Under the pieces are notes generated by a model, which had not been told where the DNA came from, searched no databases, and saw only the letters and a list, made by a program, of their open reading frames with translations. A stretch of 64,000 nt of DNA, from NCBI GenBank assembly GCA_014841595.1, contig JACYUE010000004.1, positions 1-64,000 of the forward strand, given 5' to 3'. The position numbers and the translations under genes were made by a program. Each line of letters begins with the position of its first letter. Within the stretch, counting starts at the first letter, position 1. Origin of the DNA: Oxalobacteraceae sp. CFBP 8761. GTDB taxonomy: Bacteria > Pseudomonadota > Gammaproteobacteria > Burkholderiales > Burkholderiaceae_D. Positions 53,102 through 63,411 of this stretch are shown here, piece after piece.

Positions 53102-54352
53102 ATGCCGCCTGTTTCTGCTGCCATGATTACCAACGATGCCGTCGTCTTCGGCATGCTTGCCGCCATACTCGGTACCGTCCTGTGGACCGCAGCGCGCCCG
53201 GACGGCTTCTGGAAAAAGTTCTACAGCTATGTACCCGCCCTGCTGCTGTGCTACCTGCTGCCGTCGCTGCTGAACACGCTTGGCGTCATCGACGGCGCGG
53301 CCTCAAGCCTCTACCCGATGGCGCGCGACTACCTGCTGCCCAGTTCTCTCGTGTTGCTGTGTGTGGCAATCGACTTCAAGGCCATCGTACGACTCGGCCC
53401 CAAAGCGATCATCATGTTCCTGACCGGCACGGTTGGCGTCATGCTCGGTGCGCTCGTCTCGTTCGAGGCCATGCGCGTGATCCATCCCGAGACGGTGGCC
53501 GGCGACACCTGGCGCGGCATGACCACGGTGGCGGGCTCCTGGATTGGCGGCGGCGCCAACCAGGCTGCCATGCGCGAGGTGTTCAACGTCGATGCCACGA
53601 TGTTCGGCCAGTTCGTCGCTGTCGATGTGCTGGTCGGTAATTTGTGGACAGCCGTGTTGCTGTTCCTTGCCAGCCGGGCCCAGGTATTCGATCGCTGGAC
53701 GGGCGCCGACCTCACGGCGCTGAACCGCTTGCGTGACAGCATCGAGCAATATCAGGCGCAGCACGCACGGATCCCGACCCTGGCCGACATCATGGTGATC
53801 CTTGCCATTGGTCTGGGCGCAACCGGCCTGTCGCATTTCCTGTCGGAGCTGCTGGTCGGGTGGATCACGTCCCTGCCGGCCGAGTGGCGCCTGCAGGATT
53901 ACAGCCTGACGTCGGGCTTCTTCTGGATCGTCGTGATCGCCACCACCATTGGCCTGCTGCTCAGCTTTACCAAGGCCCGCACGTTCGAAGGCGCCGGCGC
54001 GTCGCGCATCGGGTCAGTGATGCTGTACGTGCTGGTGGCCACGATCGGCATGCAGATGGACCTGAGCGCCCTGGTCGATCGCCCCTGGCTGTTCCTGCTG
54101 GGCCTGATCTGGATCGCGTTCCACGGTGGCTTGATGATCCTGATGGCCAAACTGATCCGTGCGCCGCTCTTCATGATGGCGGTCGGCTCGCAAGCCAATA
54201 TCGGCGCAGCCGCATCGGCGCCGGTGGTTGCCAGCGCCTTCCACCCGGCGCTCGCGCCGGTCGGCGTATTGCTTGCCGTGCTGGGCTATGCACTGGGCAC
54301 CTACGGCGCCTACGTCACGGGGATTGCCCTGCGCGCGATCGCTGGTGGGTAA
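53102..54352 (+). CDS. DUF819 (YjcL-like) multi-pass membrane protein
   Basis: The 416-residue inner-membrane protein has ten or more hydrophobic segments and family-typical glycine-rich loops: TTVAGSWIGGGANQAAMRE in the first half and GSQANIGAAASAPVVASAF in the second. This inverted-repeat plan resembles sodium-dependent secondary transporters. DUF819 members have no proven substrate. TGGAG precedes the ATG at 53102. Confidence 0.88.
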   Translation: MPPVSAAMITNDAVVFGMLAAILGTVLWTAARPDGFWKKFYSYVPALLLCYLLPSLLNTLGVIDGAASSLYPMARDYLLPSSLVLLCVAIDFKAIVRLGPKAIIMFLTGTVGVMLGALVSFEAMRVIHPETVAGDTWRGMTTVAGSWIGGGANQAAMREVFNVDATMFGQFVAVDVLVGNLWTAVLLFLASRAQVFDRWTGADLTALNRLRDSIEQYQAQHARIPTLADIMVILAIGLGATGLSHFLSELLVGWITSLPAEWRLQDYSLTSGFFWIVVIATTIGLLLSFTKARTFEGAGASRIGSVMLYVLVATIGMQMDLSALVDRPWLFLLGLIWIAFHGGLMILMAKLIRAPLFMMAVGSQANIGAAASAPVVASAFHPALAPVGVLLAVLGYALGTYGAYVTGIALRAIAGG

Positions 54353-54470
54353 ACACGGGCCGCTGGCGCGCGCGGCTTAAGGATGACCTCATCAGCGGGC
54401 TGTTAGAATTTGCGACAATCTTTCCCTATTTATTTGCAGGAGCACTCAAATCCTCGGCTTTCTCGTCAAA

Positions 54471-54938
54471 ATGGCCATCGGCAAGCCAAAACTGGTGCTT
54501 GCCCTCGTGGTGGCGCTGCTGGCAGTATTGGCTGGCACAATCACCTATACCGGCTACCTCGTGATCGGGGTCATGGCCGAGTATCTCGGCACGGGCCGAT
54601 TCGTGGCCGGCTTGCTGCTTGGTATTCTGTTTGCCAGGTTTCCTTCGGTTAGCCAGGGCAAGCTGCGCCTTGTTGGCCTGCTGCCCAAGCCTGTCCGTCG
54701 CCCGCTCATGTTGACCCTGGTCGCACTCTGCCTGCTGCACTTCGTGTGGCAAGGCGAGTACGTGCCAGCCCTGTTCACCGGGTTTGTAACGACGTTTCTT
54801 GTTGCCTTCCCCTGGTTGCGCAAAACCCTGTTCGATCGGGTGTCTTCGTCGTTCTTCAAGTTCATGCCTGGCCGGCGCCCGCCTGAGCGCAGCGACGACA
54901 TGGTGATCGAGGGTGAATTCAAGGAACGCAAAGAGTAA
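54471..54938 (+). CDS. Small membrane protein of unknown function
   Basis: The 155-residue protein has three or four hydrophobic segments (LVLALVVALLAVLAGTITYT, FVAGLLLGILFARF, LMLTLVALCLLHFVW, LFTGFVTTFLVAFPWL) and a charged C-terminal tail with PGRRPPERSDD. It is not recognised. A strong AGGAG (54438-54442) stands 7 bases before an in-frame ATC codon at 54450, not before the ATG at 54471; the seven codons between (ILGFLVK) read like a natural extension. The start may therefore be a rare ATC, or a base may be misread. Confidence 0.6.
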   Translation: MAIGKPKLVLALVVALLAVLAGTITYTGYLVIGVMAEYLGTGRFVAGLLLGILFARFPSVSQGKLRLVGLLPKPVRRPLMLTLVALCLLHFVWQGEYVPALFTGFVTTFLVAFPWLRKTLFDRVSSSFFKFMPGRRPPERSDDMVIEGEFKERKE

Positions 54939-55059
54939 GGGCTGCGCTTCGCCGGCAACGGGCGACAACGCATTCAGAAGGTGCAGCCGCATCCCTGTTG
55001 CATGCAACCCGTATGGCCCACAGTGGTATGCTGCGCCCTCATACTCCGAAGCCAATGCC

Positions 55060-55602
55060 ATGACCAATAAAAAACAGCCTTCCGCCCGCCAGCCAGCCGA
55101 GACGCCCGCAGGCCGGGCCGAAAATCCCTTCCTGGACGTCGAGTTCTACCAGCGCATGCGCGACTACACCGAGCGCGACGCCGCCTTTTCGAAGGAGCTG
55201 AAGGCCATCGGCGACAGCGGCGCAGGCAAGCACAGCACCGACATTCGCGAAGCACCGTCACTGACATTGCTGCGCGCCGTCGTCAAGAAAGGCTTGTCGC
55301 TGGAGACCATGTTGGGCCGCATGGCGCAGGGTGTGGAACTGGGCTTGTGGGAACCATGGATGAGCGCCTTCGGCATCGAGATCCGCGGCGTCAACTACGC
55401 AAAAACAGAGCAGCGCAATGCCCGCCTGGCGCTCGACATGAGTCTGGCGTGCAAGGTCAATTCGGTATTTGCCAATGCAGGCGTCGTCAACTGGCGCAGC
55501 CTGGTGGCGCAGGATTGCGCGCAGATCCAGATCGACAAGCCGACCGAGAAATCCGGCGCCAAGGTCTATGCCATTTTCTTTCTGGATGCGCCAGGAAAGT
55601 GA
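55060..55602 (+). CDS. Conserved-looking cytoplasmic protein, unknown function
   Basis: The 180-residue soluble protein begins with a polar stretch (to about residue 25), followed by helices such as FLDVEFYQRMRDYTERDAAF and a more compact second half (LGLWEPWMSAFGIEIRGVNY, then VYAIFFLDAPGK). There is no signal peptide, membrane segment or motif I recognise. The start at 55060 is the last ATG before the conserved-looking part; the frame stays open further up. It stands alone between a small membrane protein gene and a phosphatase gene. Confidence 0.55.
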   Translation: MTNKKQPSARQPAETPAGRAENPFLDVEFYQRMRDYTERDAAFSKELKAIGDSGAGKHSTDIREAPSLTLLRAVVKKGLSLETMLGRMAQGVELGLWEPWMSAFGIEIRGVNYAKTEQRNARLALDMSLACKVNSVFANAGVVNWRSLVAQDCAQIQIDKPTEKSGAKVYAIFFLDAPGK

Positions 55603-55663
55603 TTTTTAACAGCGTGATGCGCACCATCTGATCATTCAAGCAGCCCCGCCACCAGGAGCCCCC

Positions 55664-56236
55664 ATGGACCGACGCCACTTTCTCGCCGCACTGACGGCAT
55701 GCGCAGCGCCCGTGGCCGGGGCCGCCCCATCACCATGGCCGCTGCTCCAGCGCGGCGGCTACGTCATCCTGATGCGCCATGCCGCGACGGTACCGGGCAT
55801 CGGTGATCCGCCCGGTTTCAAGCTCGGCGTGTGCAGCACCCAGCGCAACCTGTCGCAGGCGGGTCGTGCGGATGCCACCAGGATCGGAGCGGCCTTGCGC
55901 AAGCATGGGGTGCCGCTTGGCCCGGTGCTGTCGAGCCGCTGGTGCCGCTGCGTAGACACCGCCCGGCTTGCGTTCGGCCGGGTCGAACCCAGCGAGATGG
56001 TCGATTCGATGTTCCAGGATGACGACGCGGCGCGCGAGCGCAAGCTGGCGCAGCTGCGCGCCTATCTGGCGGGATACAAGGATCCCGGCAACCTGGTGCT
56101 GGTGACCCATGACGTGAACATCCGCGCGCTGGTTGGCAAGTACGTCGAACAGGGCGACATCGTCATCGCCACCCGCGGTCCCGATGGCGCTTTACGCATC
56201 GAAATGACAGTGCCGGTGGCGCAGCTGACGGGCTGA
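55664..56236 (+). CDS. Exported histidine phosphatase-family protein
   Basis: The 190-residue protein has a signal-like N-terminus with MDRRHFLAALTACAAPVAGA, which could be Tat or Sec dependent, and a histidine phosphatase core. The phosphorylated histidine is in VILMRHAATVPG, the second arginine in SSRWCRCVDTARLAF, and the distal histidine in VLVTHDVNIRAL. This short form lacks a large cap, as in the SixA-like or periplasmic branch. It converges with the SDR gene. Confidence 0.88.
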   Translation: MDRRHFLAALTACAAPVAGAAPSPWPLLQRGGYVILMRHAATVPGIGDPPGFKLGVCSTQRNLSQAGRADATRIGAALRKHGVPLGPVLSSRWCRCVDTARLAFGRVEPSEMVDSMFQDDDAARERKLAQLRAYLAGYKDPGNLVLVTHDVNIRALVGKYVEQGDIVIATRGPDGALRIEMTVPVAQLTG

Positions 56237-56242
56237 CCGGCC

Positions 56243-56941
56243 CTACCAGGGCAATTCGGCGCCGTTATACGATCTGAACGAACCGCTGTCGGCCGGCGTC
56301 AGCGCATCGAGAACGTGCAGCATGTCCGTGGCAGCGGCCTGGGCCGGTCGCCCGATGATTTCACCACGAAACGGTTTCGACAGCCGTGAATTCACGGTCC
56401 CCGGATGCAGTGCGACCAGCACGCTGTTCTTCTGCGTACGCGCGACTTCGATCGCCGCGGTTTTCACGAGCATGTTCAGGGCCGCCTTCGAGGCACGGTA
56501 GCTGTACCAGCCACCCAGGCGGTTATCGCCGATGCTGCCCACCTTGGCCGACAACATGGCCATGATGGCGCGCTCGCCTGCCAGCAATGGCGCGAAATGG
56601 CGCATGACCAGCGCAGGACCGAAGGTGTTCGCCATGAAGGTTGCCTGCATCTGCGGGTAGTTCAGGTCGGCCAGCCGCTTCTCGGGCATCGTTGCGCCGT
56701 CGTGCAACACACCGGTCGCATTCACGATCAGGTGGTAGCGCGGCCCGCTGGCAAGCGCCTGCGCCGCGTCGGCAACACTGGCCTCGTCCGCGAAATCGAT
56801 CGCGGGCGCCGACTGGCGGTGCAGCCCCCGCACCGAGGCGCAGCGCGGCGACTGTTCCAGCAGATCGACAAAGGCCGCGCCGATCGTCCCCGAGGCACCG
56901 ATAACCAGCGCATGAAATTGGTCCGGCAAACTGTTCATCAT
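56243..56941 (-). CDS. Short-chain dehydrogenase/reductase (CsgA/C-factor-like)
   Basis: The 232-residue cytoplasmic enzyme has the NAD(P)-binding GASGTIGAAFVDLL at its N-terminus, the NATG segment LIVNATGVLHDGATM, and the catalytic YSYRASKAALNM (Tyr-x-x-x-Lys). The layout fits the C-factor branch of SDRs. GGGAG 9-10 bases before the ATG at 56941 supports this start; an adjacent ATG at 56938 is equally close. The long upstream open frame is GC-rich and not coding. Substrate unknown. Confidence 0.85.
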   Translation of the reverse strand: MMNSLPDQFHALVIGASGTIGAAFVDLLEQSPRCASVRGLHRQSAPAIDFADEASVADAAQALASGPRYHLIVNATGVLHDGATMPEKRLADLNYPQMQATFMANTFGPALVMRHFAPLLAGERAIMAMLSAKVGSIGDNRLGGWYSYRASKAALNMLVKTAAIEVARTQKNSVLVALHPGTVNSRLSKPFRGEIIGRPAQAAATDMLHVLDALTPADSGSFRSYNGAELPW

Positions 56942-57113
56942 GATGTCGCGCTCCCCCGTTTTACATGCATCGAGTGTACCGAAGGCAGGTCGTGGGATCA
57001 CCGCCATGCGACGATAACGACGGGTCAATACGCGGACCGACCCGCGCTGCTGGGCGATCATTCCCCGGCAGCCCCATGTTATTCTTGCATCGCCCCGACC
57101 ACCACGAGACCCC

Positions 57114-58895
57114 ATGACCAGCTCGCTTCCCCTGCTCCTGTGCACCCTGCTGTGCGCCGCCCTCCCCGCCATGGCCCAGGTCAAAACGCCGGCCACGCCG
57201 GAAAAAATGAACCAGCTGTACGCCGCTTACTGGGAAGACTATCTGCGCGAAAATCCGATCGCCGCGACCTTCAACGGCGACGCGCGCTACAACGATCGCT
57301 TCGGCCCCGTTTCGTCGGCCGAGGAGCGCAAGCAAAGCCGCGCGCTGTCAGAAAAATACCTCGCCGCCAGCGCCAAGTTCGATCCGGCACCGCTGCCGGC
57401 GGAAGACCGCATCAGCTATGACCTGCTGCGCTACCGCCTGCAGCAGGTGCTCGACGGCCTGCGTTTTCCGTCCGACCTGGTGCCGGTGGACCAGTTCTCG
57501 GGCCTGCACCTGATGATGGCCCAACTGGGTTCCGGCGCCTCGACGCAGCCGTTCCAGACCGTCCAGGATTACGACAACTGGCTGGCGCGCGCCGCCGGCT
57601 ATGCTCCGGCGGTCGACAACGTGATTGACGACATGCGCCTCGGGATCAAGCAGGGCATCGTGATGCCGAAGGCCCTGATCAGCCGCGTACTGCCGCAGCT
57701 CGAGAGTGTCGGCAGCGACGACCTGGCGACCAGCACCTATATGGGCCCGGTGAAGAAGTTCCCGGCCTCGTTCAGCGCCGCCGACAAGGCGCGCCTGACC
57801 GACGCGTACGGCAAGCTGGTGCGCGAGCAGCTCGCGCCTGCGAACCGCAAGCTGCTCGCGTTCATGCGCGACACCTACCTGCCGGCCGGCCGCACCACGG
57901 CCGGCATTGGCGCCCTACCCGGTGGCAAGGAATGGTATGCGTTCCGCGCGCGCCAGTCGACCACGACCGACCTGACGCCGGCGCAGATCCACGACATTGG
58001 CCTGTCGGAAGTGGCGCGCATCCGCACCCAGTTCGAAGAGGCCAAGGTACGCGTGGGCTTCAAGGGCACGCTCAGGCAATTTTTTGATCACCTGAACAAT
58101 GCGCCCGAGCTGCGCTTCACCTCGCGGGAAGAAATCCAGGCCGCCTATGAAGGCGTGCGGCCGCAGGTCGAGGCCAAGGTGGGCCAGCTGTTCGCGAACG
58201 TGCCGAAGGCGCCGTTTGAAATCCGCCCGGTCGAAGCGTTCCGCGAAGTGAGCGCGGCGCCGGCGTCGTACCAGCGCGGTTCGGTCGACGGCAAGCGGCC
58301 CGGCATCTTCTATTACAACGCCTACAAGCCCGAGACGCGCACGCGCTTCACCACCAATGCGTTCTTCCTGCACGAGGCGATTCCCGGCCACCACTTCGAG
58401 CGCAGCCTGGCGCAGGAAACGACCGGTCTGCCAGCCTTCCGCCGGTTCGGCGGCAGCACCGCATTTTCGGAAGGCTGGGGCCTGTACAGCGAAATGCTGG
58501 GCCAGGAAATCGGCATGTACGACGACCCGTGGCAGTGGATCGGGCGCCTGACGGCCGAGATCTGGCGCGGCGTGCGCCTGGTGGTCGACACCGGCATCCA
58601 CGAGAAAGGCTGGACGCGCGAACAGGCCATCGCCTACTTCATGGACAACGTGCCGCAGAACGAAGTGACGGCGGTGCAGGAAGTCGAGCGTTATATCGCG
58701 GTGCCGGGCCAGGCGCTCAGCTACAAGATCGGTGAACTCAAGCTGCGCGAACTGCGCGCGCGTGCTGAAAAGACGCTGGGCAAGGACTTCGACCTGCGCG
58801 CCTTCCACAACGAAGTGCTGTCGCACGGTGCGGTGCCGCTCGACGTGCTGGAAGCGGCGACCGATCGCTGGATCGCGGCGCAGAAGAAAAGCTGA
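57114..58895 (+). CDS. Exported DUF885 metallopeptidase-like protein
   Basis: The 593-residue protein has a signal peptide (to AMAQ) and the DUF885 layout: helical N-terminus, then FFLHEAIPGHHFERSL (an HExxxH-type zinc motif) and GSTAFSEGWGLYSEMLG, with a glutamate as third ligand. DUF885 is related to M32/M3-like helical peptidases. Activity in the envelope is likely but substrate is unknown. It diverges from the SDR gene, with 172 bases between start codons. Confidence 0.87.
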   Translation: MTSSLPLLLCTLLCAALPAMAQVKTPATPEKMNQLYAAYWEDYLRENPIAATFNGDARYNDRFGPVSSAEERKQSRALSEKYLAASAKFDPAPLPAEDRISYDLLRYRLQQVLDGLRFPSDLVPVDQFSGLHLMMAQLGSGASTQPFQTVQDYDNWLARAAGYAPAVDNVIDDMRLGIKQGIVMPKALISRVLPQLESVGSDDLATSTYMGPVKKFPASFSAADKARLTDAYGKLVREQLAPANRKLLAFMRDTYLPAGRTTAGIGALPGGKEWYAFRARQSTTTDLTPAQIHDIGLSEVARIRTQFEEAKVRVGFKGTLRQFFDHLNNAPELRFTSREEIQAAYEGVRPQVEAKVGQLFANVPKAPFEIRPVEAFREVSAAPASYQRGSVDGKRPGIFYYNAYKPETRTRFTTNAFFLHEAIPGHHFERSLAQETTGLPAFRRFGGSTAFSEGWGLYSEMLGQEIGMYDDPWQWIGRLTAEIWRGVRLVVDTGIHEKGWTREQAIAYFMDNVPQNEVTAVQEVERYIAVPGQALSYKIGELKLRELRARAEKTLGKDFDLRAFHNEVLSHGAVPLDVLEAATDRWIAAQKKS

Positions 58896-58902
58896 ACCGC
58901 AG

Positions 58903-59778
58903 CTAGTTACCGCCCTGCGCCTGCGCCATCTCGATCGCGGGCAAGGTGACCGTCAGGAATGACGACACCTGCCCGATGAGTTCGGCAGCCTGCTGCCGGA
59001 CTTGCCCCATCTGCAGAATCGACAGCTCGGCCTGGCGTACCGCCTGCTGGAGCAGCGTACGGCGCTGCACGAGCGCGTCGAGCAAGGCGACATCGGCCGA
59101 GTCGCCGGCCAGTGTCGAGACCACCGCCAGCGCTGCTGAATGCAGGCTCAGGTTCTGTGCGGACGCTTCCAGATTGCGCGTGGCGACATCGCTGTCGGCG
59201 ATGAGCTGCACCAGTTGCGCGCGGGCGGATGTCAGCGCCGGTTTGAATTCAACAGGTGACGTCGCGCGGCGAAACAGCTTGCCGAACATGCCCGCTGGCG
59301 CGCGAGTGGTCTCGAGCGCCGCATCGAGCAACGCCGGCACCGCCATCTGCGTGAACGACAGCACCAGCTCAGTCACGGGACGCAGCAGCGCAGCCTGCTC
59401 CATCAGCGCCGCCTCGCCCCATTCCGTCACCAGAGACAGCCTGACCGGCAGAATGCGGCGGAACAAGGCGGCAAAGCGTTGTTCTGCATGCGCAAACAGG
59501 ACCGGGTAATCGCCTCTGGCAATGGCCAGCGCGTCGCGCACCGCCGGATGATCTTCGCTGTCGAACAGCGCCCTGGGCGCAGCCTTCGCGGTCAAGCCCG
59601 ATACGACCGGGACGGCTGGCAGGTCGTCGAATGACAGCGGCCTGGGCGGGCTGTTGCGCGTGAGCGGCGTCGAATCGGTCTGCGTGTCGCCGAAATCGAG
59701 CGCGCGCGGCGTATCCGGCGCCTCGACCGGATCGGAAGGCACCCCGACCGCCTCACCGAAATCAAATGGCTTGGGCAT
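58903..59778 (-). CDS. Coiled-coil protein of the telA-terD operon
   Basis: The 291-residue protein has a low-complexity N-terminal half rich in Pro, Asp and Ser (MPKPFDFGEAVGVPSD) and a mostly helical second half (about 90-285). It is not recognised by motif. The start at 59778 is the ATG before this sequence; the frame stays open upstream into terD. It is the last gene of a minus-strand run telA, terD, this gene, with 37 bases after the terD stop, so it may be a partner in stress or tellurite response. Confidence 0.6.
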   Translation of the reverse strand: MPKPFDFGEAVGVPSDPVEAPDTPRALDFGDTQTDSTPLTRNSPPRPLSFDDLPAVPVVSGLTAKAAPRALFDSEDHPAVRDALAIARGDYPVLFAHAEQRFAALFRRILPVRLSLVTEWGEAALMEQAALLRPVTELVLSFTQMAVPALLDAALETTRAPAGMFGKLFRRATSPVEFKPALTSARAQLVQLIADSDVATRNLEASAQNLSLHSAALAVVSTLAGDSADVALLDALVQRRTLLQQAVRQAELSILQMGQVRQQAAELIGQVSSFLTVTLPAIEMAQAQGGN

Positions 59779-59815
59779 CAGCGAACGGTGAGCGATAAAA
59801 CGCGCGGGATCGGTC

Positions 59816-60403
59816 TCAGACCGTGCCACCCAGCTTGCGGATGAACGTCGCCAGATTGAGCTTGAAGCCGGCGCCGACCGCCTGGAAGCGCCATTCGCCA
59901 TCCCGGCGATACAGCGAGCCGAATTGCAGCGCAGTCTTGTCCGAGTAGTCTTCGTTCAGGTCGTATTGCGCGATCGTCTCGCCCGTGTCGTCGTTGTACA
60001 CCTTCACGTAGGCGCCACTGACGCGGCCGAAATTCTGCTTGCGCACCTCGGCGTCGTGGATCGTGACGACAATCGGCATTTCCACCACGGCCGCTTCGAC
60101 CTTGGCCAGGTCGACGATGATGACTTCGTCGTCGCCATCCTTGTCGCCCGTGCGGTTGTCGCCCGAGTGCACCACCGCGCCATCGGGCGACGTGGTGTGG
60201 TTGTAATAGACGAAGTGGGCGTTGCTGATCATGACCGGGTGGTCGTCCGCGTCCTTCTTGCACAGGAAGACGGATGAATCGAGGTCGAACGCCTGGCCTT
60301 CGGCCGCATTGACCTTCCAGCCCAGGCCGATACGAACGCGCTTCAGGCCCGGCGCCGTCTTTTCGAGGTTGATGCGGTGGCCGGTTTCGAGCGTGGTCGA
60401 CAT
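59816..60403 (-). CDS. terD: TerD-family protein
   Basis: The 195-residue cytoplasmic protein is a TerD calcium-binding domain: INLEKTAPGLKRVRIGLGWK, FDLDSSVFLCKKD, VHSGDNRTGDKDGDDEVIIV (two-calcium loop, Asp-rich), and a C-terminal GEWRFQAVGAGFKLNL. TerD proteins are linked to tellurite resistance, phage inhibition and stress, with no fixed biochemical activity. It sits between a TelA-like gene and a helical protein gene in one operon. Confidence 0.92.
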   Translation of the reverse strand: MSTTLETGHRINLEKTAPGLKRVRIGLGWKVNAAEGQAFDLDSSVFLCKKDADDHPVMISNAHFVYYNHTTSPDGAVVHSGDNRTGDKDGDDEVIIVDLAKVEAAVVEMPIVVTIHDAEVRKQNFGRVSGAYVKVYNDDTGETIAQYDLNEDYSDKTALQFGSLYRRDGEWRFQAVGAGFKLNLATFIRKLGGTV

Positions 60404-60440
60404 GGATATTCCTTTATGAATGTGATGGGTCAGGTCGTGA

Positions 60441-61592
60441 TTACTGCGCGCCGGGCGTTGACGCCGACGAGAAGCGCGTGATCAGTTCGCGCTCGAGTTC
60501 CTGCAGCTTCGGCAGCTCGTCCTTGCGGCGCTGCTGGCCTTCGTTCGAGATTTGCTCGAGCTTGTCGAACGCGGTCATCAGTTGCGTCTGCACGTGCTGG
60601 GCGGTTTCCAGGCTGACGATCGAGCGCTGCTTGACGCGGGCCACGGTTTCGGTGTTTTCCAGCAGCATGTCGGCCTGGGTGCGGAAGGCGGCGTCGGTCG
60701 CGTCGTAGGCAGCATTGGCCACGGCCGCGCTCTGCTTGGCTTCGAGCTGCAGCAGGTACAGCGAGAACACGTTGCGCCAGGCCGGGATCGACACGTTGAC
60801 GATATCGGTGAACGTGTCGGTCAGCGCGCGCGCATTGTCTTGTGACAGCCGGATTTGCGGCACCATCTGCGTGGCCATCAGCATGGCGCGGCGCAGGTCG
60901 TCGATGCGCTTTTCGAGCCGCTCCAAGCGGCGTCGCAGTTCGGTCGCCTGCTGCGCCTCGAAGGCATTGGCCGGCGCCGCCTGCTGCGCGACCGCCTGCT
61001 GCAATTTGGCGGCCCAGGCCTCGCCCTTTTTGACGTCGGCGTCCAGGCCCTGGTAGTAGATTTCCAGGCCCTTGTACATCTCGTCGAAATCGCTGATGCG
61101 GCCGCGGTGCACGTTGGCATGGCGCGTCATTTCGGTCACCAAGGTGTCCATGCGCGATTCGACCACCTGGTACTGCGACAGCATCTTTTCCTTGACCGAG
61201 CCAAACATGCCCGTCACGCGCGCCATCAGGCCACCCGAGCGCAGCTTGGCCGGGTCGAGGCCCTTGGCGGTGGCGATCAGTTCGTTCAGTTGCGCGCCGA
61301 AGACATCGGCGTCGGATGCGCGCACGGTACCCAGCAGCTTGGCCGACACCTTGGCCACGCTGGCACCGGTGGCGCCGCCCAGGGCCTCGATGGCCTTGTC
61401 GTCAATGCCGGAGATGTCGACACGCACCAGCGGCGCCGCGCTTGCCTCGGGACGCAATGCCGGCAGCGCGTCGGTGCCGGCAGGACTGAACAAGGGCGGC
61501 AGCGACGGTGTTGCCGGCACTGCGGTTGGCACTGCGCCCGGCACTGCGGATGCTGCGTTCGCTTCTTCTTCGGCGGAGAACAGCGGCTTCAT
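60441..61592 (-). CDS. telA: TelA/KlaA-family toxic-anion resistance protein
   Basis: The 383-residue soluble protein starts with a Pro/Ala-rich stretch (1-50) and continues as a long helical TelA domain: SVKEKMLSQYQVVESRMDTL, FDEMYKGLEIYYQGLDADVK, LRRRLERLEKRIDDLRRAML and VPQIRLSQDNARALTDTFTD. TelA proteins accompany tellurite and colicin resistance genes. It is the first gene of the operon with terD, 37 bases apart. Confidence 0.92.
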   Translation of the reverse strand: MKPLFSAEEEANAASAVPGAVPTAVPATPSLPPLFSPAGTDALPALRPEASAAPLVRVDISGIDDKAIEALGGATGASVAKVSAKLLGTVRASDADVFGAQLNELIATAKGLDPAKLRSGGLMARVTGMFGSVKEKMLSQYQVVESRMDTLVTEMTRHANVHRGRISDFDEMYKGLEIYYQGLDADVKKGEAWAAKLQQAVAQQAAPANAFEAQQATELRRRLERLEKRIDDLRRAMLMATQMVPQIRLSQDNARALTDTFTDIVNVSIPAWRNVFSLYLLQLEAKQSAAVANAAYDATDAAFRTQADMLLENTETVARVKQRSIVSLETAQHVQTQLMTAFDKLEQISNEGQQRRKDELPKLQELERELITRFSSASTPGAQ

Positions 61593-61742
61593 GGCAATCC
61601 TTCAGGTGTAAGGTAACGATATTGATAGCTTACCACCGGTCAAACCGGCTGAGCGAGTGTCACCTGACGACTGCGCCTGACGACGTCGTCACGATACGGA
61701 TGCCATGCGTCGGCGCGCGCCCGCAACCGCTACAATCCCTCC

Positions 61743-61910
<168 letters not shown>

Positions 61911-63411
61911 CGGCCGTCCTGCGCCCGTCGCGCGCCACCACTGTCGCCGTTACCGCATACACGCCGGGCGTTGAAAAGCTGTGATTGGCGCTCGCGCTGC
62001 AGACGCTGTCCTCCTCCACGATCTTGCGCGCCGCTCCGCTACTGCCATCACCCCACGCCCACTCGACGCTGCGCGTGCCCGTTCGGTCGCCATCGACGAA
62101 GCTGACCGACGCCTGCAGCGGCACGCCGGCCTCGACCTGCGCAGGCAGGTCAAGCGGCCCCAGCGTGTGACCGCACATGCATCCCCGCTCTGGCCTCAGC
62201 AGTACCAGCCCCGCACTCGAGCCCGCGACGATCGCGCCGTTGTCACCGATCGCCAGCGCCTGGTCCAGCACGAGACCCGGTGGCGCATGGCGTAGCGCCC
62301 GGTTCAGGTCCAGCATGCCGCCTGCGGCGCTCCAGACGAAGGCGCGCATGGCACCAAGCCGGTCTTCGGCAAAACCGACGATCTGGCCCCGGGCGTTGAC
62401 GGCGCGCGCGGCGGATGTGCGCCCGCCCAGCGTGCCAAGTTCGCGCATCCCGCGCTGGCGCGACCACGACATCGCCCTTTGATGCCCATCCGGATACCCG
62501 ATGCTCCCGGCGATGTGCAGGCCGGGCGTCATCGTAATGACCGATGCGGAGGAACCGCGACCGGTACCAAGGTCGACCATGCCGGTGGCGCGCGTCCAGA
62601 GGAACGGCCGCGCGCCGCCATCGTCGAACGACGCGAACCGGTTGCCCGCCACCTCGCCCCCGGCCCCGACGGCCACCGGCGACGATTCGGCGCTGCCCAG
62701 CGTATCGATGTCGATGAGCCCATCCGAACGTGTCCAGACGAAAGTGCGCGTGAATTCGTCATCGATCGTCGTCACGCCGGCGACCAGGCCGGCGTCGTTG
62801 ATCAAACGGCCGGACGCAGGCGCCGGAATGCCGGGCGTGATGCCCAGGTCTTCGACGCCGCTGGCAACGCCCCAGCGAAACGGATGCGCCGCATCGCCCA
62901 TCGCGCCGGTGACGACGCCGTGGCTGTTGATGGCCCATCCATATGAACGACCACGGGATGGCGCGGCGCGCAGGTCGAGCATGCCGCCGCGCACGCTCCA
63001 GACGAACGCATTCTCGACGCCAGCGTCATTGAGCGAAGTGCCGGCCACCTGCCCGGCATCGTTCAGGTCGTTCACATACACGGCGCGGCCGCCCAGCGAA
63101 CCCATCTCTCGTACGATCTTGCCATCGTAAAAGTAGCCATCCGTGCGATCGCCATGGATCAGCGAAAATGCGACGTGCCCTGACGCATTGATGCGTGGAT
63201 AAGCCGCGATCGCGCCCGTGCCCAAATTGATCACGCGGTAGGCAGCCGGCGATAGGCGCGCGCTGTCATTGGCATGGACCGACGCTGGTGCCGGCTGCGC
63301 CAGCGCGGGACTGGTTGCCGCGAGTACCAGCGACCCTGCCCGCAAGCCCATGCACGCCAGCCACCGCATGGCGCTGGCAACCGACACCACCTTCCCCCAA
63401 ATCCAATGCAT

